From contig OX246746.1 in NCBI GenBank assembly GCA_945910005.1, positions 39,132,579-39,196,578 on the forward strand: DNA of 64,000 bases, given 5' to 3'. The notes under the pieces were generated by a model. That model was not told the origin of the DNA. It worked only from the letters and a program-made list of their open reading frames with translations, and made no database searches. The stretch comes from Isoperla grammatica. Taxonomy: Eukaryota; Arthropoda; Insecta; Plecoptera; Perlodidae. A program made the translations under genes and the position numbers. Shown in pieces: positions 52,101 through 64,000 of this stretch (position 1 is its first letter; the number at the start of each line of letters is the position of its first letter).

Positions 52101-52905
52101 GAAGACAACGAATGTTTCCTCGCTTGTCACGGTGACTGTACTTGATAAACCCTGCGCTAAGTCAGTGACATGAGAGCAACTACATGCAACATATGAAGAC
52201 AACGCATGTTTCCTCGCTTGTGACGTTGACTGTACTTAATAAACCCTGCGCTAAGTCAGTGACATGAGAGCAACTACATGCAACCTATGAAGACAACGCA
52301 TGTTTCCTCGCTTGTGAAGGTGACTGTACGTGATAAACCCTGCGCTAAGTCAGTGACATGAAAGCAACTACATGCAACATATGACAACAGCGCATGTTTC
52401 CTCGCTTGTGAAAAAGACTGTACTTGATAAACCCTGCGCTAAGTCAGTGACATGAGAGCAACTACATGCAACATATGAAGACAACGCATGTTTCCTCGCT
52501 TGTGACGGTGACTGTACTTGATAAACCATGCGCTAAGTCAGTGACATGAGAGCAACTACATGCAACATATGAAGACAACGCATGTTTCCTCGCTTGTGAA
52601 GGTGACTGTACTTGATAAACCCTGCGCTAAGTCAGTGACATGAGAGCAACTACATGCAACATATATAGACAACGCATGTTTCCTCACTTGTGACGGTGAC
52701 TGTACTTGATAAACCCTGCGCTAAGTCAGTGACATGAGAGCAACTACATGCAACATATGAAGACAACGCATGTTTCCTCGCTTGTGACGGTGACTGTACG
52801 TGATAAACCCTGCGCTAAGTCAGTGACATGAAAGCAACTACATGCAACATATAAAGACAACGCATGTTTCCTCGCTTGTGAAGGTGACTGTACGTGATAA
52901 ACCCT

Positions 52906-53020
52906 GCGCTAGGTCAGTGACATGAAAGCAACTACATGCAACATATGAATGATGATGATTAATGGGGCTTAACGTCGCATGTTTCCTCGCTTTTAAAGGT
53001 GACTGTACTTGATAAACCCT
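52906..53020 (+). repeat. 115-bp marker monomer, copy 10
   Basis: Same insertion and linked variants. It is the counterpart of copy 8 at 9,438 bp, inside right super-repeat copy 3. Confidence 0.97.
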
Positions 53021-55652
53021 GCGCTAAGTCAGTGACATGAGAGCAACTACATGCAACATATGAAGACAACGCATGTTTCCTCGCATGTGAAGGTGACTGT
53101 ACTTGATAAAACCCGCGCTAAGTCAGTGACATGAGAGCAACTACATGCAACATATGAAGACAACGCATGTTTCCTCGCTTGTGAAGGTGACTGTACTTTA
53201 TAAACCCTGCGCTAAGTCAGTGACATGAGAGCAACTACATGCAACATATGAAGACAACGCATGTTTCCTCGCTTGTGACGGTGACTGTACGTGATAAACC
53301 CTGCGCTAAATCAGTGACATAAGAGCAACTACATGCAACATATTAGGACAACGCATGTTTCCTCGCTTGTGACGGTGACTGTACTTGATAAACCCTGCGC
53401 TAAGTCAGTGACATGAGAGCAACTACATGCAACATATTAGGACAACGCATGTTTCCTCGCTTGTGAAGGTGAGTGTACTTGATATGTCCTGCGCTAAGTC
53501 AGTGACATGAGAGCAACTTTATGCAACATATGAAGACAACGCATGTTTCGTCGCTTGTGACGGTGACTGTACGTGATAAACCCTGCGCTAAGTCAGTGAC
53601 ATGAAAGCAACTACATGCAACATATGAAGACAACGCATGTTTCCGAGCTTGTGAAGGTGACTGTACTTGATAAACCCTGCGCTAAGTCAGTGACATCAGA
53701 GCAACTACATGCAACATATGAAGACAACGCATGTTTCCTCGCTTGTGACGGTGACTGTACGTGATAAACCCTGCGGTAAGTCAGTGACATGAGAGCAACT
53801 ACATGCAACATATTAGGACAACGCATGTTTTCTCGCTTGTGACGGTGACTGTACTTGATAAACCCTGCGCTAAGTCAGTGTTATGAGAGCAACTACATGC
53901 AACATATGAAGACAACGCATGTTTCCTCGCTTGTGAAGGTGACTGTACTTGATAAACCCTGCGCTAAGTCAGTGACATGAAAGCCACTACATGCAAAATA
54001 TGAAGACAACGCATGTTTCCTCGCTTGTGACGGTGACTGTTCTTGATAAACCCTGCGCTTAGTCAGTGACATGAGAGCAACTACATGCAACATATGAAGA
54101 CAACGCATGTTTCCTCGCTTGTGACGGTGACTGTACTTGATAAACCCTGCGCTAAGTCAGTGACATGAGAGCCACTACATGCAACATATGAAGACAACGC
54201 ATGTTTCCTCGCTTGTGATTGTGACTGTACGTGATAAACCCTGCGCTAAGTCAGTGACATGAAAGCAACTACATGCAACATATGAAGACAACGCATGTTT
54301 CCTCGCTTGTTACGGTGACTGTACGTGATAAACCCTGCGCTAAGTCAGTGACATGAGAGCAACTTCATGCAACATATTAGGACAACGAATGTTTCCTCGC
54401 TTGTGACGGTGACTGTACTTGATAAACCCTGCGCTAAGTCAGTGACATGAGAGCAACTACATGCAACATATGAAGACAACGCATGTTTCCTCGCTTGTGA
54501 AGGTGACTGTACTTGATAAACCCTGCGCTTAGTCAGTGACATGAAAGCCACTACATGCAAAATATGAAGACAACGCATGTTTCCTCGCTTGTGACGGTGA
54601 CTGTCCTTGATAAACCCTGCGCTAAGTCAGTGACATGAGAGCAACTACATGCAACATATGAAGACAACGCATGTTTCCTCGCTTGTGACGGTGACTGTAC
54701 TTGATAAACCCTGCGCTAAGTCAGTGACATGAGAGCCACTACATGCAACATATGAAGACAACGCATGTTTCCTCGCTTGTGATTGTGACTGTACGTGATA
54801 AACCCTGCGCTAAGTCAGTGACATGAGAGCAACTACATGCAACATATGAAGACAACGAATGTTTCCTCGCTTGTCACGGTGACTGTACTTGATAAACCCT
54901 GCGCTAAGTCAGTGACATGAGAGCAACTACATGCAACATATGAAGACAACGCATGTTTCCTCGCTTGTGACGTTGACTGTACTTAATAAACCCTGCGCTA
55001 AGTCAGTGACATGAGAGCAACTACATGCAACCTATGAAGACAACGCATGTTTCCTCGCTTGTGAAGGTGACTGTACGTGATAAACCCTGCGCTAAGTCAG
55101 TGACATGAAAGCAACTACATGCAACATATGACAACAGCGCATGTTTCCTCGCTTGTGAAAAAGACTGTACTTGATAAACCCTGCGCTAAGTCAGTGACAT
55201 GAGAGCAACTACATGCAACATATGAAGACAACGCATGTTTCCTCGCTTGTGACGGTGACTGTACTTGATAAACCATGCGCTAAGTCAGTGACATGAGAGC
55301 AACTACATGCAACATATGAAGACAACGCATGTTTCCTCGCTTGTGAAGGTGACTGTACTTGATAAACCCTGCGCTAAGTCAGTGACATGAGAGCAACTAC
55401 ATGCAACATATATAGACAACGCATGTTTCCTCACTTGTGACGGTGACTGTACTTGATAAACCCTGCGCTAAGTCAGTGACATGAGAGCAACTACATGCAA
55501 CATATGAAGACAACGCATGTTTCCTCGCTTGTGACGGTGACTGTACGTGATAAACCCTGCGCTAAGTCAGTGACATGAAAGCAACTACATGCAACATATA
55601 AAGACAACGCATGTTTCCTCGCTTGTGAAGGTGACTGTACGTGATAAACCCT
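52906..55652. repeat. 29-monomer HOR unit, copy 4 (2,747 bp)
   Basis: Same order and length as the other 29-mers, at an offset of 9,438 bp from the unit at 43468. One private change noticed is ACTTTATAAACC near 53197 in place of ACTTGATAAACC. Confidence 0.92.
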
Positions 55653-55767
55653 GCGCTAGGTCAGTGACATGAAAGCAACTACATGCAACATATGAATGAT
55701 GATGATTAATGGGGCTTAACGTCGCATGTTTCCTCGCTTTTAAAGGTGACTGTACTTGATAAACCCT
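55653..55767 (+). repeat. 115-bp marker monomer, copy 11
   Basis: Same insertion and linked variants. It is the counterpart of copy 9 at 9,438 bp and the last marker in the window. Confidence 0.97.
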
Positions 55768-58023
55768 GCGCTAAGTCAGTGACATGAGAGCAACTACATG
55801 CAACATATGAAGACAACGCATGTTTCCTCGCATGTGAAGGTGACTGTACTTGATAAAACCCGCGCTAAGTCAGTGACATGAGAGCAACTACATGCAACAT
55901 ATGAAGACAACGCATGTTTCCTCGCTTGTGAAGGTGACTGTACTTGATAAACCCTGCGCTAAGTCAGTGACATGAGAGCAACTACATGCAACATATGAAG
56001 ACAACGCATGTTTCCTCGCTTGTGACGGTGACTGTACGTGATAAACCCTGCGCTAAATCAGTGACATAAGAGCAACTACATGCAACATATTAGGACAACG
56101 CATGTTTCCTCGCTTGTGACGGTGACTGTACTTGATAAACCCTGCGCTAAGTCAGTGACATGAGAGCAACTACATGCAACATATTAGGACAACGCATGTT
56201 TCCTCGCTTGTGAAGGTGAGTGTACTTGATATGTCCTGCGCTAAGTCAGTGACATGAGAGCAACTTTATGCAACATATGAAGACAACGCATGTTTCGTCG
56301 CTTGTGACGGTGACTGTACGTGATAAACCCTGCGCTAAGTCAGTGACATGAAAGCAACTACATGCAACATATGAAGACAACGCATGTTTCCGAGCTTGTG
56401 AAGGTGACTGTACTTGATAAACCCTGCGCTAAGTCAGTGACATCAGAGCAACTACATGCAACATATGAAGACAACGCATGTTTCCTCGCTTGTGACGGTG
56501 ACTGTACGTGATAAACCCTGCGGTAAGTCAGTGACATGAGAGCAACTACATGCAACATATTAGGACAACGCATGTTTTCTCGCTTGTGACGGTGACTGTA
56601 CTTGATAAACCCTGCGCTAAGTCAGTGTTATGAGAGCAACTACATGCAACATATGAAGACAACGCATGTTTCCTCGCTTGTGAAGGTGACTGTACTTGAT
56701 AAACCCTGCGCTAAGTCAGTGACATGAAAGCCACTACATGCAAAATATGAAGACAACGCATGTTTCCTCGCTTGTGACGGTGACTGTTCTTGATAAACCC
56801 TGCGCTTAGTCAGTGACATGAGAGCAACTACATGCAACATATGAAGACAACGCATGTTTCCTCGCTTGTGACGGTGACTGTACTTGATAAACCCTGCGCT
56901 AAGTCAGTGACATGAGAGCCACTACATGCAACATATGAAGACAACGCATGTTTCCTCGCTTGTGATTGTGAATGTACGTGATAAACCCTGCGCTAAGTCA
57001 GTGACATGAGAGCAACTACATGCAACATATGAAGACAACGCATGTTTCCTCGCTTGTGACGGTGACTTTACTTGATAAACCCTGCGCTAAGTCAGTGACA
57101 TGAGAGCAACTACATGCAACCTATGAAGACAACGCATGTTTCCTCGCTTGTGAAGGTGACTGTACGTGATAAACCCTGCGCTAAGTCAGTGACATGAAAG
57201 CAACTACATGCAACATATGACGACAGCGCATGTTTCCTCGCTTGTGAAGATGACTGTACTTGATAAACCCTGCGCTAAGTCAGTGACATGAGAGCAACTA
57301 CATGCAACATATGAAGACAACGCATGTTTCCTCGCTTGTGACGGTGACTGTACTTGATAAACCCTGCGCTAAGTCAGTGACATGAGAGCAACTACATGCA
57401 ACATATGAAGACAACGCATGTTTCCTCGCTTGTGAAGGTAACTGTACTTGATAAACCCTGCGCTAAGTCAGTGACATGAGAGCAACTACATGCAATATAT
57501 ATGGACAACGCATGTTTCCTCACTTGTGACGGTGACTGTTTTTGATAAACCCTGCGCTAAGTCAGTGACATGAGAGCAACTACATGCAACATATGAAGAC
57601 AACGCATGTTTCCTCGCTTGTGACGGTGACTGTACGTGATAAACCCTGCACAAGGTTAGTGACATGAAAGCAACTACATGCAACATATAAAGACAACACA
57701 TGTTTCCGAGCTTGTGAAGGTGACTGTACTTGATAAACCCTGCGCTAAGTCAGTGACATAAGAGCAACTACATGCAACATATGAAGACAACGCATGTTTC
57801 CTTGCTTGTGACGGTGACTGTACTTGATAAACCCTGCGCTAAGTCAGTGACATGAGAGCAACTACATGCAACATATGAAGACAACGCATGTTTCCTTGCT
57901 TGTGACGGTGACTGTTCTTGATAAACCCTGCGCTAAGTCAGTGACATGAGAGCAACTACATGCAACATATGAAGACAACGCATGTTTCTTCGCTTGTAAA
58001 GGTGACTGTACTTGATAAACTTG

Positions 58024-58587
58024 GCGCTAAGTCAGTGACATGAGAGCAACTACATACAACATATGAGGACAACGCATGATTTCTCGCTTGTGAAGGTGAC
58101 TGTATTTGATAAACCCTGCGCTAAGTCAATGACATGAAAACCACTTCATGCAACATATCAGGACAACGCATGTATCCTCGCTTGTGAAGGTGACTGTACT
58201 TGATAAACCCTGCGCTAAGTCAGTGACATGAAAACCACTTCATGCAACATATCAAGACAACGCATGTTTTCTCTATTGTGACGGTAACTGTACGTGATAA
58301 ACCCTGCGCTCAGTCAGTGCCATGAAAACCACTTCATGCAACATATCAGGACAACGCATGTTTTCTCTATTGTGACGGTAACTGTACGTGATAAACCCTG
58401 CGCTAAGTCAGTGCCATGAAAACCACTTCATGCAACATATCAGGACAACGCATGTTTCCTCGCTTGTGACGGTGACTGTACGTGAAAAACTTGGCGCTAA
58501 GTCAGTGACATGAAAGCAATTTCATGCAACTTATTAGGAAAAAACATGTTTCCTCGCTTGTGACGGTGACTGTACTTGATAAACCCT
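58024..58587. repeat. Divergent monomer island, copy 3 (6 monomers)
   Basis: Same block at 24,606 bp from copy 1, with the following ATATTAGG monomer present as in copy 1. Confidence 0.9.
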
Positions 58588-61500
58588 GCGCTAAGTCAGT
58601 GACATGAGAGCAACTACATGCAACATATTAGGACAACGCATGTTTCCTCGCTTGTGACGGTGACTGTACTTGATAAACCCTGCGCTAAGTCAGTGACATG
58701 AGAGCAACTTCATGCAACTTTTTAGGACAACGCATGTTTCCTCGCTTGTGAAGGTGACTGTACTTGATAAACCCTGCGCTAAGTCAGTGACATGAGAGCA
58801 ACCACATGCAACATATGAAGACAACGCATGTTTCCTCGCTTGTGACGGTGACTGTACGTGATAAACCCTGCGCTTAATCAGTGACATAAGAGCAACTACA
58901 TGCAACATATTAGGACAACGCATGTTTCCTCGCTTGTGACGGTGACTGTACTTGATAAACCCTGCGCTAAGTCAGTGACATGAGAGCAACTACATGCAAC
59001 ATATTAGGACAACGCATGTTTCCTCGCTTGTGAAGGTGAGTGTACTTGATATGTCCTGCGCTAAGTCAGTGACATGAGAGCAACTTTATGCAACATATGA
59101 AGACAACGCATGTTTCGTCGCTTGTGACGGTGACTGTACGTGATAAACCCTGCGCTTAGTCAGTGACATGAAAGCAACTACATGCAACATATGAAGACAA
59201 CGCATGTTTCCGTGCTTGTGAAGGTGACTGTACTTGATAAACCCTGCGCTAAGTCAGTGACATGAGAGCAACTACATGCAACATATGAAGACAACGCATG
59301 TTTCCTCGCTTGTCACGGTGACTGTACGTGATAAACCCTGCGCTAAGTCGGTGACATGAGAGCAACTACATGCAACATATTAGGACAACGCATGTTTCGT
59401 CGCTTGTGACGGTGACTGTACTTGATAAACCCTGCGCTAAGTCAGTGACATGAGAGAAACAACATGCAACATATGAAAACAACGCATGTTTCCTCGCTTG
59501 TGACGGTGACTGTACTTGATAAACCCTGCGCTAAGTCAGTGACGTGAGAGCCACTACATGCAACATATGAAGACAACGCATGTTTCCTCGCTTGTGATTG
59601 TGACTGTACGTGATAAACCCTGCGCTAAGTCAGTGACATGAGAGCAACTACATGCAACATATGAAGACAACGAATGTTTCCTCGCTTGTTACGGTGACTG
59701 TACTTGATAAACCCTGCGCTAAGTCAGTGACATGAGAGCAACTACATGCAACATATGAAGACAACGCATGTTTCCTCGCTTGTGACGGTGACTTTACTTG
59801 ATAAACCCTGCGCTAAGTCAGTGACATGAGAGCAACTACATGCAACCTATGAAGACAACGCATGTTTCCTCGCTTGTGAAGGTGACTGTACGTGATAAAC
59901 CCTGCGCTAAGTCAGTGACATGAAAGCAACTACATGCAACATATGACGACAGCGCATGTTTCCTCGCTTGTGAAGGTGACTGTACTTAAAAAACCCTGCG
60001 CCAAGTCAGTGACATGAGAGCAACTACATGCAACATATGAAGACAACGCGTGTATTCTCGCTTGTGATGGTGACTGTACTTGATAAACACTGCGCTAAGT
60101 CAGTGACATGACAGCCTCTACATGCAACATATGAAAGCAACGCATGTTTCCTCGCTTGTGACGGTGACTGTACGTGATAAACCCTGCGCTAAGTCAGTGA
60201 CATGAGAGCAACTACATGCAACATATGAAGACAACGAATGTTTCCTCGCTTGTTACGGTGACTGTACTTGATAAACCCTGCGCTTAGTCAGTGACATGAG
60301 AGCAACTTCATGCAACATATGAAGACAACGCATTTTTCCTCGCTTGTGACGGTGACTGTACTTGATAAACCCTGCGCTAAGTCAGTGACATGAGAGCAAC
60401 TACAACAACCTATGAAGACAACGCATGTTTCCTCGCTTGTGAAGGTGACTGTACGTGATAAACCCTGCGCTAAGTCAGTGACATGAAAGCAACTACATGC
60501 AACATATGAAGACAGCGCATGTTTCCTCGCTTTTAAAGGTGACTGTACTTGATAAACCCTGCGCTAAGTCAGTGAGCTGAGAGCAACTACATGCAACATA
60601 TGAAGACAACGCATGTTTCCTCGCATGTGAAGGTGACTGTACGTGATAAACCCTGCGCTTAATCAGTGACATAAGAGCAACTACATGCAACATATAAGGA
60701 CAACTCATGTTTCCTCGCTTGTGACGGTGACTGTACTTGATAAACCCTGCGCTAAGTCAGTGACATGAGAGCAACTACATGCAACATATTAGGACAACGC
60801 ATGTTTCCTCGCTTGTGAAGGTGAGTGTACTTGATATGTCCTGCGCTAAGTCAGTGACATGAGAGCAACTTTATGCAACATATGAAGACAACGCATGTTT
60901 CGTCGCTTGTGACGGTGACTGTACGTGATAAACCCTGCGCTAAGTCAGTGACATGAAAGCAACTACATGCAACATATGAAGACAACGCATGTTTCCGTGC
61001 TTGTGAAGGTGACTGTACTTGATAAACCCTGCGCTAAGTCAGTGACATGAGAGCAACTACATGCAACATATGAAGACAACGCATGTTTCCTCGCTTGTCA
61101 CGGTGACTGTACGTGATAAACCCTGCGCTAAGTCAGTGACATGAGAGAAACTACATGCAACATATTAGGACAACGCATGTTTCGTCGCTTGTGACGGTGA
61201 CTGTACTTGATAAACCCCGCGCTAAGTCAGTGACATGAGAGCAACTACATGCAACATATGAAGACAACGCATGTTTCCTCGCTTGTGAAGGTGACTGTAC
61301 TTGATAAACCCTGCGCTAAGTCAGTGACATGAAAGCCACTACATGCAAAATAAGACAACGCATGTTTCCTCGCTTGTGACGGTGACTGTACTTGATAAAC
61401 CCTGCGCTAAGTCAGTGACATGAGAGCAACTACATGCAACATATGAAGACAACGCATGTTTCCTCGCTTGTGACGGTGACTGTACTTGATAAACCCTGCG

Positions 61501-63095
61501 CTAAGTCAGTGACATGAGAGCCACTTCATGCAACATATGAAGACAACGCATGTTTCCTCGCTTGTGATTGTGACTGTACGTGATAAACCCTGCGCTAAGT
61601 CAGTGACATGAGAGCAACTACATGCAACATATGAAGACAACGAATGTTTCCTCGCTTGTTACGGTGACTGTACTTGATAAACCCTGCGCTAAGTCAGTGA
61701 AATGAGAGCAACTACATGCAACATATAAAGACAACGCATGTTTCTTCGCTTGTGACGGTTACTATACTTGATAAACCCTGCGCTAAGTCAGTGACATGAG
61801 AGCAACTACATGCAACCTATGAAGACAACGCATGTTTCCTCGCTTGTGAAGGTGACTGTACGTGATAAACCCTGCGCTAAGTCAGTGACATGAAAGCAAC
61901 TACATGCAACATATGACGACAGCGCATGTTTCCTCGCTTGTGAAGGTGACTGTACTTAAAAAACCCTGCGCCAAGTCAGTGACATGAGAGCAACTACATG
62001 CAACATATGAAGACAACGCGTGTTTTCTCGCTTGTGATGGTGACTGTACTTGATAAACCCTGCGCTAAGTCAGTGACATGAGAGCAACTACATGCAACAT
62101 ATGAAGACAACGCATGTTTCCTCGCTTGTGAAGGTGACTGTACTTGATAAACCCTGCGCTAAGTCAGTGACATGAGAGCAACTACATGCAACATATGAAG
62201 ACAACGCATGTTTCCTCGCTTGTGACGGTGACTGTACGTGATAAACCCTGCGCTAAGTCAGTGACATGAGAGAAACTACATGCAACATATTAGGACAACG
62301 CATGTTTCCTCGCTTGTGACGGTGACTGTACTTGATAAACCCTGCGCTAAGTCAGTGACATGAGAGCAACTACATGCAACATATGAAGACAACGCATGTT
62401 TCCTCGCTTGTGACGGTGACTGTACTTGATAAACCCTGCGCTAAGTCAGTGACCTGAGAGCAACTTAATGCAGCATATGAAGACAACGCATGTTTCCTCG
62501 CTTGTGAAGGTGACTGTACTTGATAAACCCCGCGCAGAGTCAGTGACATGAGAGCAACTACATTCAACATATGAAGACAACGCATGTTTCCTCGCTTGTG
62601 AAGGTGACTGTACTTGATAAACCCTGCGCTAAGTCAGTGACATGAGAGCAACTTCATGCAACATATGAAGACAACGCATGTTTTCTCGCTTGTGACGGTG
62701 ACTGTACGTGATAAACCCTGCGCTAAGTCAGTGACATGAGAGCAACTACATGCAACATATGAAGACAACGCATGTTTCCTCGCTTGTGAAGGTGACTGTA
62801 CTTGATAAACCCTGCGCTAAGTCAGTGACATGAGAGCAACTACATGCAATATATATAGACAACGCATGTTTCCTCACTTGTGACGGTGACTGTTTTTGAT
62901 AAACCCTGCGCTAAGTCAGTGACATGAGAGCAACTACATGCAACATATGAAGACAACGCATGTTTCCTCGCTTGTGACGGTGACTGTACGTGATAAACCC
63001 TGCACAAGGTTAGTGACATGAAAGCAACTACATGCAACATATAAAGACAACACATGTTTCCGAGCTTGTGAAGGTGACTGTACTTGATAAACCCT

Positions 63096-64000
63096 GCGCT
63101 AAGTCAGTGACATGAGAGCAACTACATGCAACATATGAAGACAACGCATGTTTCCTTGCTTGTGACGGTGACTGTACTTGATAAACCCTGCGCTAAGTCA
63201 GTGACATGAGAGCAACTACATGCAACATATGAAGACAACGCATGTTTCCGAGCTTGTGAAGGTGACTGTACTTGATAAACCCTGCGCTCAGTCAGTGACA
63301 TGAGAGCAACTACATGCAACATATGAAGACAACGCATGTGTCCTCGCTTGTGACGGTGACTGTACGTGATAAACCCTGCGCTAAGTCAGTGACATGAAAG
63401 CAACTACATGCAACATATGAAGACAACGCATGTTTCCTCGCTTGTTACGGTGACTGTACGTGATAAACCCTGCGCTAAGTCAGTGACATGAGAGCAACTT
63501 CATGCAACATATTAGGACAACGAATGTTTCCTCGCTTGTGACGGTGACTGTACTTGATAAACCCTGCGCTAAGTCAGTGACATGAGAGCAACTACATGCA
63601 ACATATGAAGACAACGCATGTTTCCTCGCTTGTGAAGGTGACTGTACTTGATAAACCCTGCGCTTAGTCAGTGACATGAAAGCCACTACATGCAAAATAT
63701 GAAGACAACGCATGTTTCCTCGCTTGTGACGGTGACTGTCCTTGATAAACCCTGCGCTAAGTCAGTGACATGAGAGCAACTACATGCAACATATGAAGAC
63801 AACGCATGTTTCCTCGCTTGTGACGGTGACTGTACTTGATAAACCCTGCGCTAAGTCAGTGACATGAGAGCCACTACATGCAACATATGAAGACAACGCA
63901 TGTTTCCTCGCTTGTGATTGTGACTGTACGTGATAAACCCTGCGCTAAGTCAGTGACATGAGAGCAACTACATGCAACATATGAAGACAACGAATGTTTC
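63096..64000. repeat. Right super-repeat, start of copy 4 (cut by window edge)
   Basis: Matches 41776-42680 at 21,320 bp, including the CGCTCAGTCAGTG variant near 63287 (41967 in copy 2). It shows that the super-repeat continues beyond the window. Confidence 0.85.

Larger units (their letters stand above)
46215..52905. repeat. HOR interval, 71 monomers (6,691 bp)
   Basis: Length is 71x94 + 21 - 4. It matches the start of the 132-monomer interval at an offset of 15,168 bp, then 15,074 bp after one monomer is lost at about 49150. It stops matching near 51966, where sequence jumps to core material. It is therefore a shortened version of the 132-monomer interval with one 3,286-type segment instead of two. 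Confidence 0.9.
51966..63095. repeat. Right super-repeat, copy 3 (118 monomers)
   Basis: Follows copy 2 at 9,438 bp (42528 corresponds to 51966), then at 9,532 bp beyond the monomer missing from copy 2. From about 61.5 kb, beyond the end of copy 2, it matches copy 1 at 21,320 bp. It has only one 3,286-type segment. Its first eight monomers are absent because the junction at 51966 enters the unit part way. Confidence 0.85.
1..64000. repeat. 94-bp satellite DNA array filling the window
   Basis: Every stretch read is a copy of one 94-bp monomer in the same orientation, with no unique sequence between copies. Landmarks are GCGCTAAGTC at 1-10, CATATG at 37-42, GCATGTTTCC at 51-60, GTGACGGTGACTGTAC at 67-82 and TGATAAACCCT at 84-94. 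The count is 678 whole monomers plus 59 nt: 678x94+59 = 63,791, and the observed indels (+231 from eleven 21-bp insertions, net -22 from small indels) bring this exactly to 64,000. All three plus-strand frames are closed in every consensus monomer (TAA at 5, TGA at 13, TGA at 18). The commonest variants are C/A at 71, T/G at 83, GAGAGC/GAAAGC near 19-24 and TGAAGA/TTAGGA at 41-46. Seen: period, orientation and variants. Known: arrays like this are typical of eukaryotic heterochromatin. Inferred: centromeric or pericentromeric location, which this window cannot prove. Confidence 0.98.
55653..64000. repeat. Array interval after the last 115-bp marker, about 88.6 monomers
   Basis: Runs from the last marker monomer to the window edge and ends 59 nt into a monomer. 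It carries a third copy of the divergent island (58024-58587), one pair of shortened monomers (near 60397 and 61346), and from 61.5 kb onward matches 40.18 kb onward at an offset of 21,320 bp. The next marker monomer would be expected about 800 bp past the right edge. Confidence 0.9.

Noticed and set aside
215..63713. About sixty similar small ORFs on the minus strand, as a multigene family of 71-77-residue cysteine-rich peptides
   Set aside because: Their lengths and positions follow from the 94-bp period and two stop-removing variants. They appear and vanish with single substitutions, overlap neighbouring frames, and have no codon bias, promoter or flanking unique sequence.
1..64000. CRISPR array (regular direct repeats)
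   Set aside because: The whole 94-bp period is repeated sequence. There are no unique spacers, no short conserved repeat separated by variable DNA, and no cas genes.
1..64000. Ribosomal DNA spacer, telomere or subtelomere repeat
   Set aside because: No rRNA-like sequence and no telomere-type short G-rich repeat was seen at either edge or inside the array.
1..64000. Naming the site as a functional centromere
   Set aside because: Satellite content and HOR structure are compatible with this, but pericentromeric, B-chromosome or interstitial heterochromatin would look the same. No kinetochore data can be read from sequence.

Overview
The whole window is one uninterrupted tandem array of a satellite DNA with a 94-bp monomer. 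I found no protein-coding gene, RNA gene, transposon, CRISPR array or unique-sequence spacer anywhere in the 64 kb. Counting by indels, the window holds 678 complete monomers plus a 59-nt partial one at the right edge. All but 25 monomers are exactly 94 bp. Eleven are 115 bp (each with the same net +21 bp insertion), eight are 93 bp, five are 91 bp and one is 95 bp; these sum exactly to 64,000. Both window ends lie inside the array, so its full size is unknown. An array this long and pure indicates a eukaryotic chromosome, most likely constitutive or centromeric/pericentromeric heterochromatin. The species cannot be read from the sequence. A weak, from-memory resemblance of the 21-bp insertion to an arthropod (tick-type) dispersed repeat is the only taxonomic hint.

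The array has several nested levels. (1) The consensus monomer is about 46% GC. Landmarks, numbered from GCGCTAAGTC = 1-10, are an imperfect palindrome GTCAGTGAC (8-16), an inverted repeat ACATGC/GCATGT (29-34 and 51-56) around CATATG (37-42), a direct repeat of GTGAC (67-71 and 73-77), and TGATAA (84-89). (2) The 115-bp marker monomers cut the window into higher-order repeat (HOR) intervals of 62, 80, 40, 29, 35, 29, 132, 29, 71 and 29 monomers. The 29-, 35- and 40-mers share a core and differ by loss of whole monomers. (3) Larger super-repeats sit above these. On the left, copies A (1-7070) and B (13294-20455) flank a rearranged copy C (7071-13293) that carries its own 939-bp tandem duplication. 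After a linker at 20456-26607, the right side has three copies of an approximately 11.9-kb unit starting at 26608, 41776 and 51966, with a fourth starting at 63096. The first copy contains an extra 3,286-bp (35-monomer) tandem duplication, the second has lost 26 monomers, and the copies are nearly identical over kilobases.

Nothing here works as a gene pathway. The biology is array turnover: unequal exchange in whole-monomer steps, short conversion-like patches, and repeated amplification of blocks that already carry rare markers. The recurring 71- and 77-codon minus-strand ORFs are a predictable product of the 94-bp period and the stop-codon positions in the monomer, not genes.
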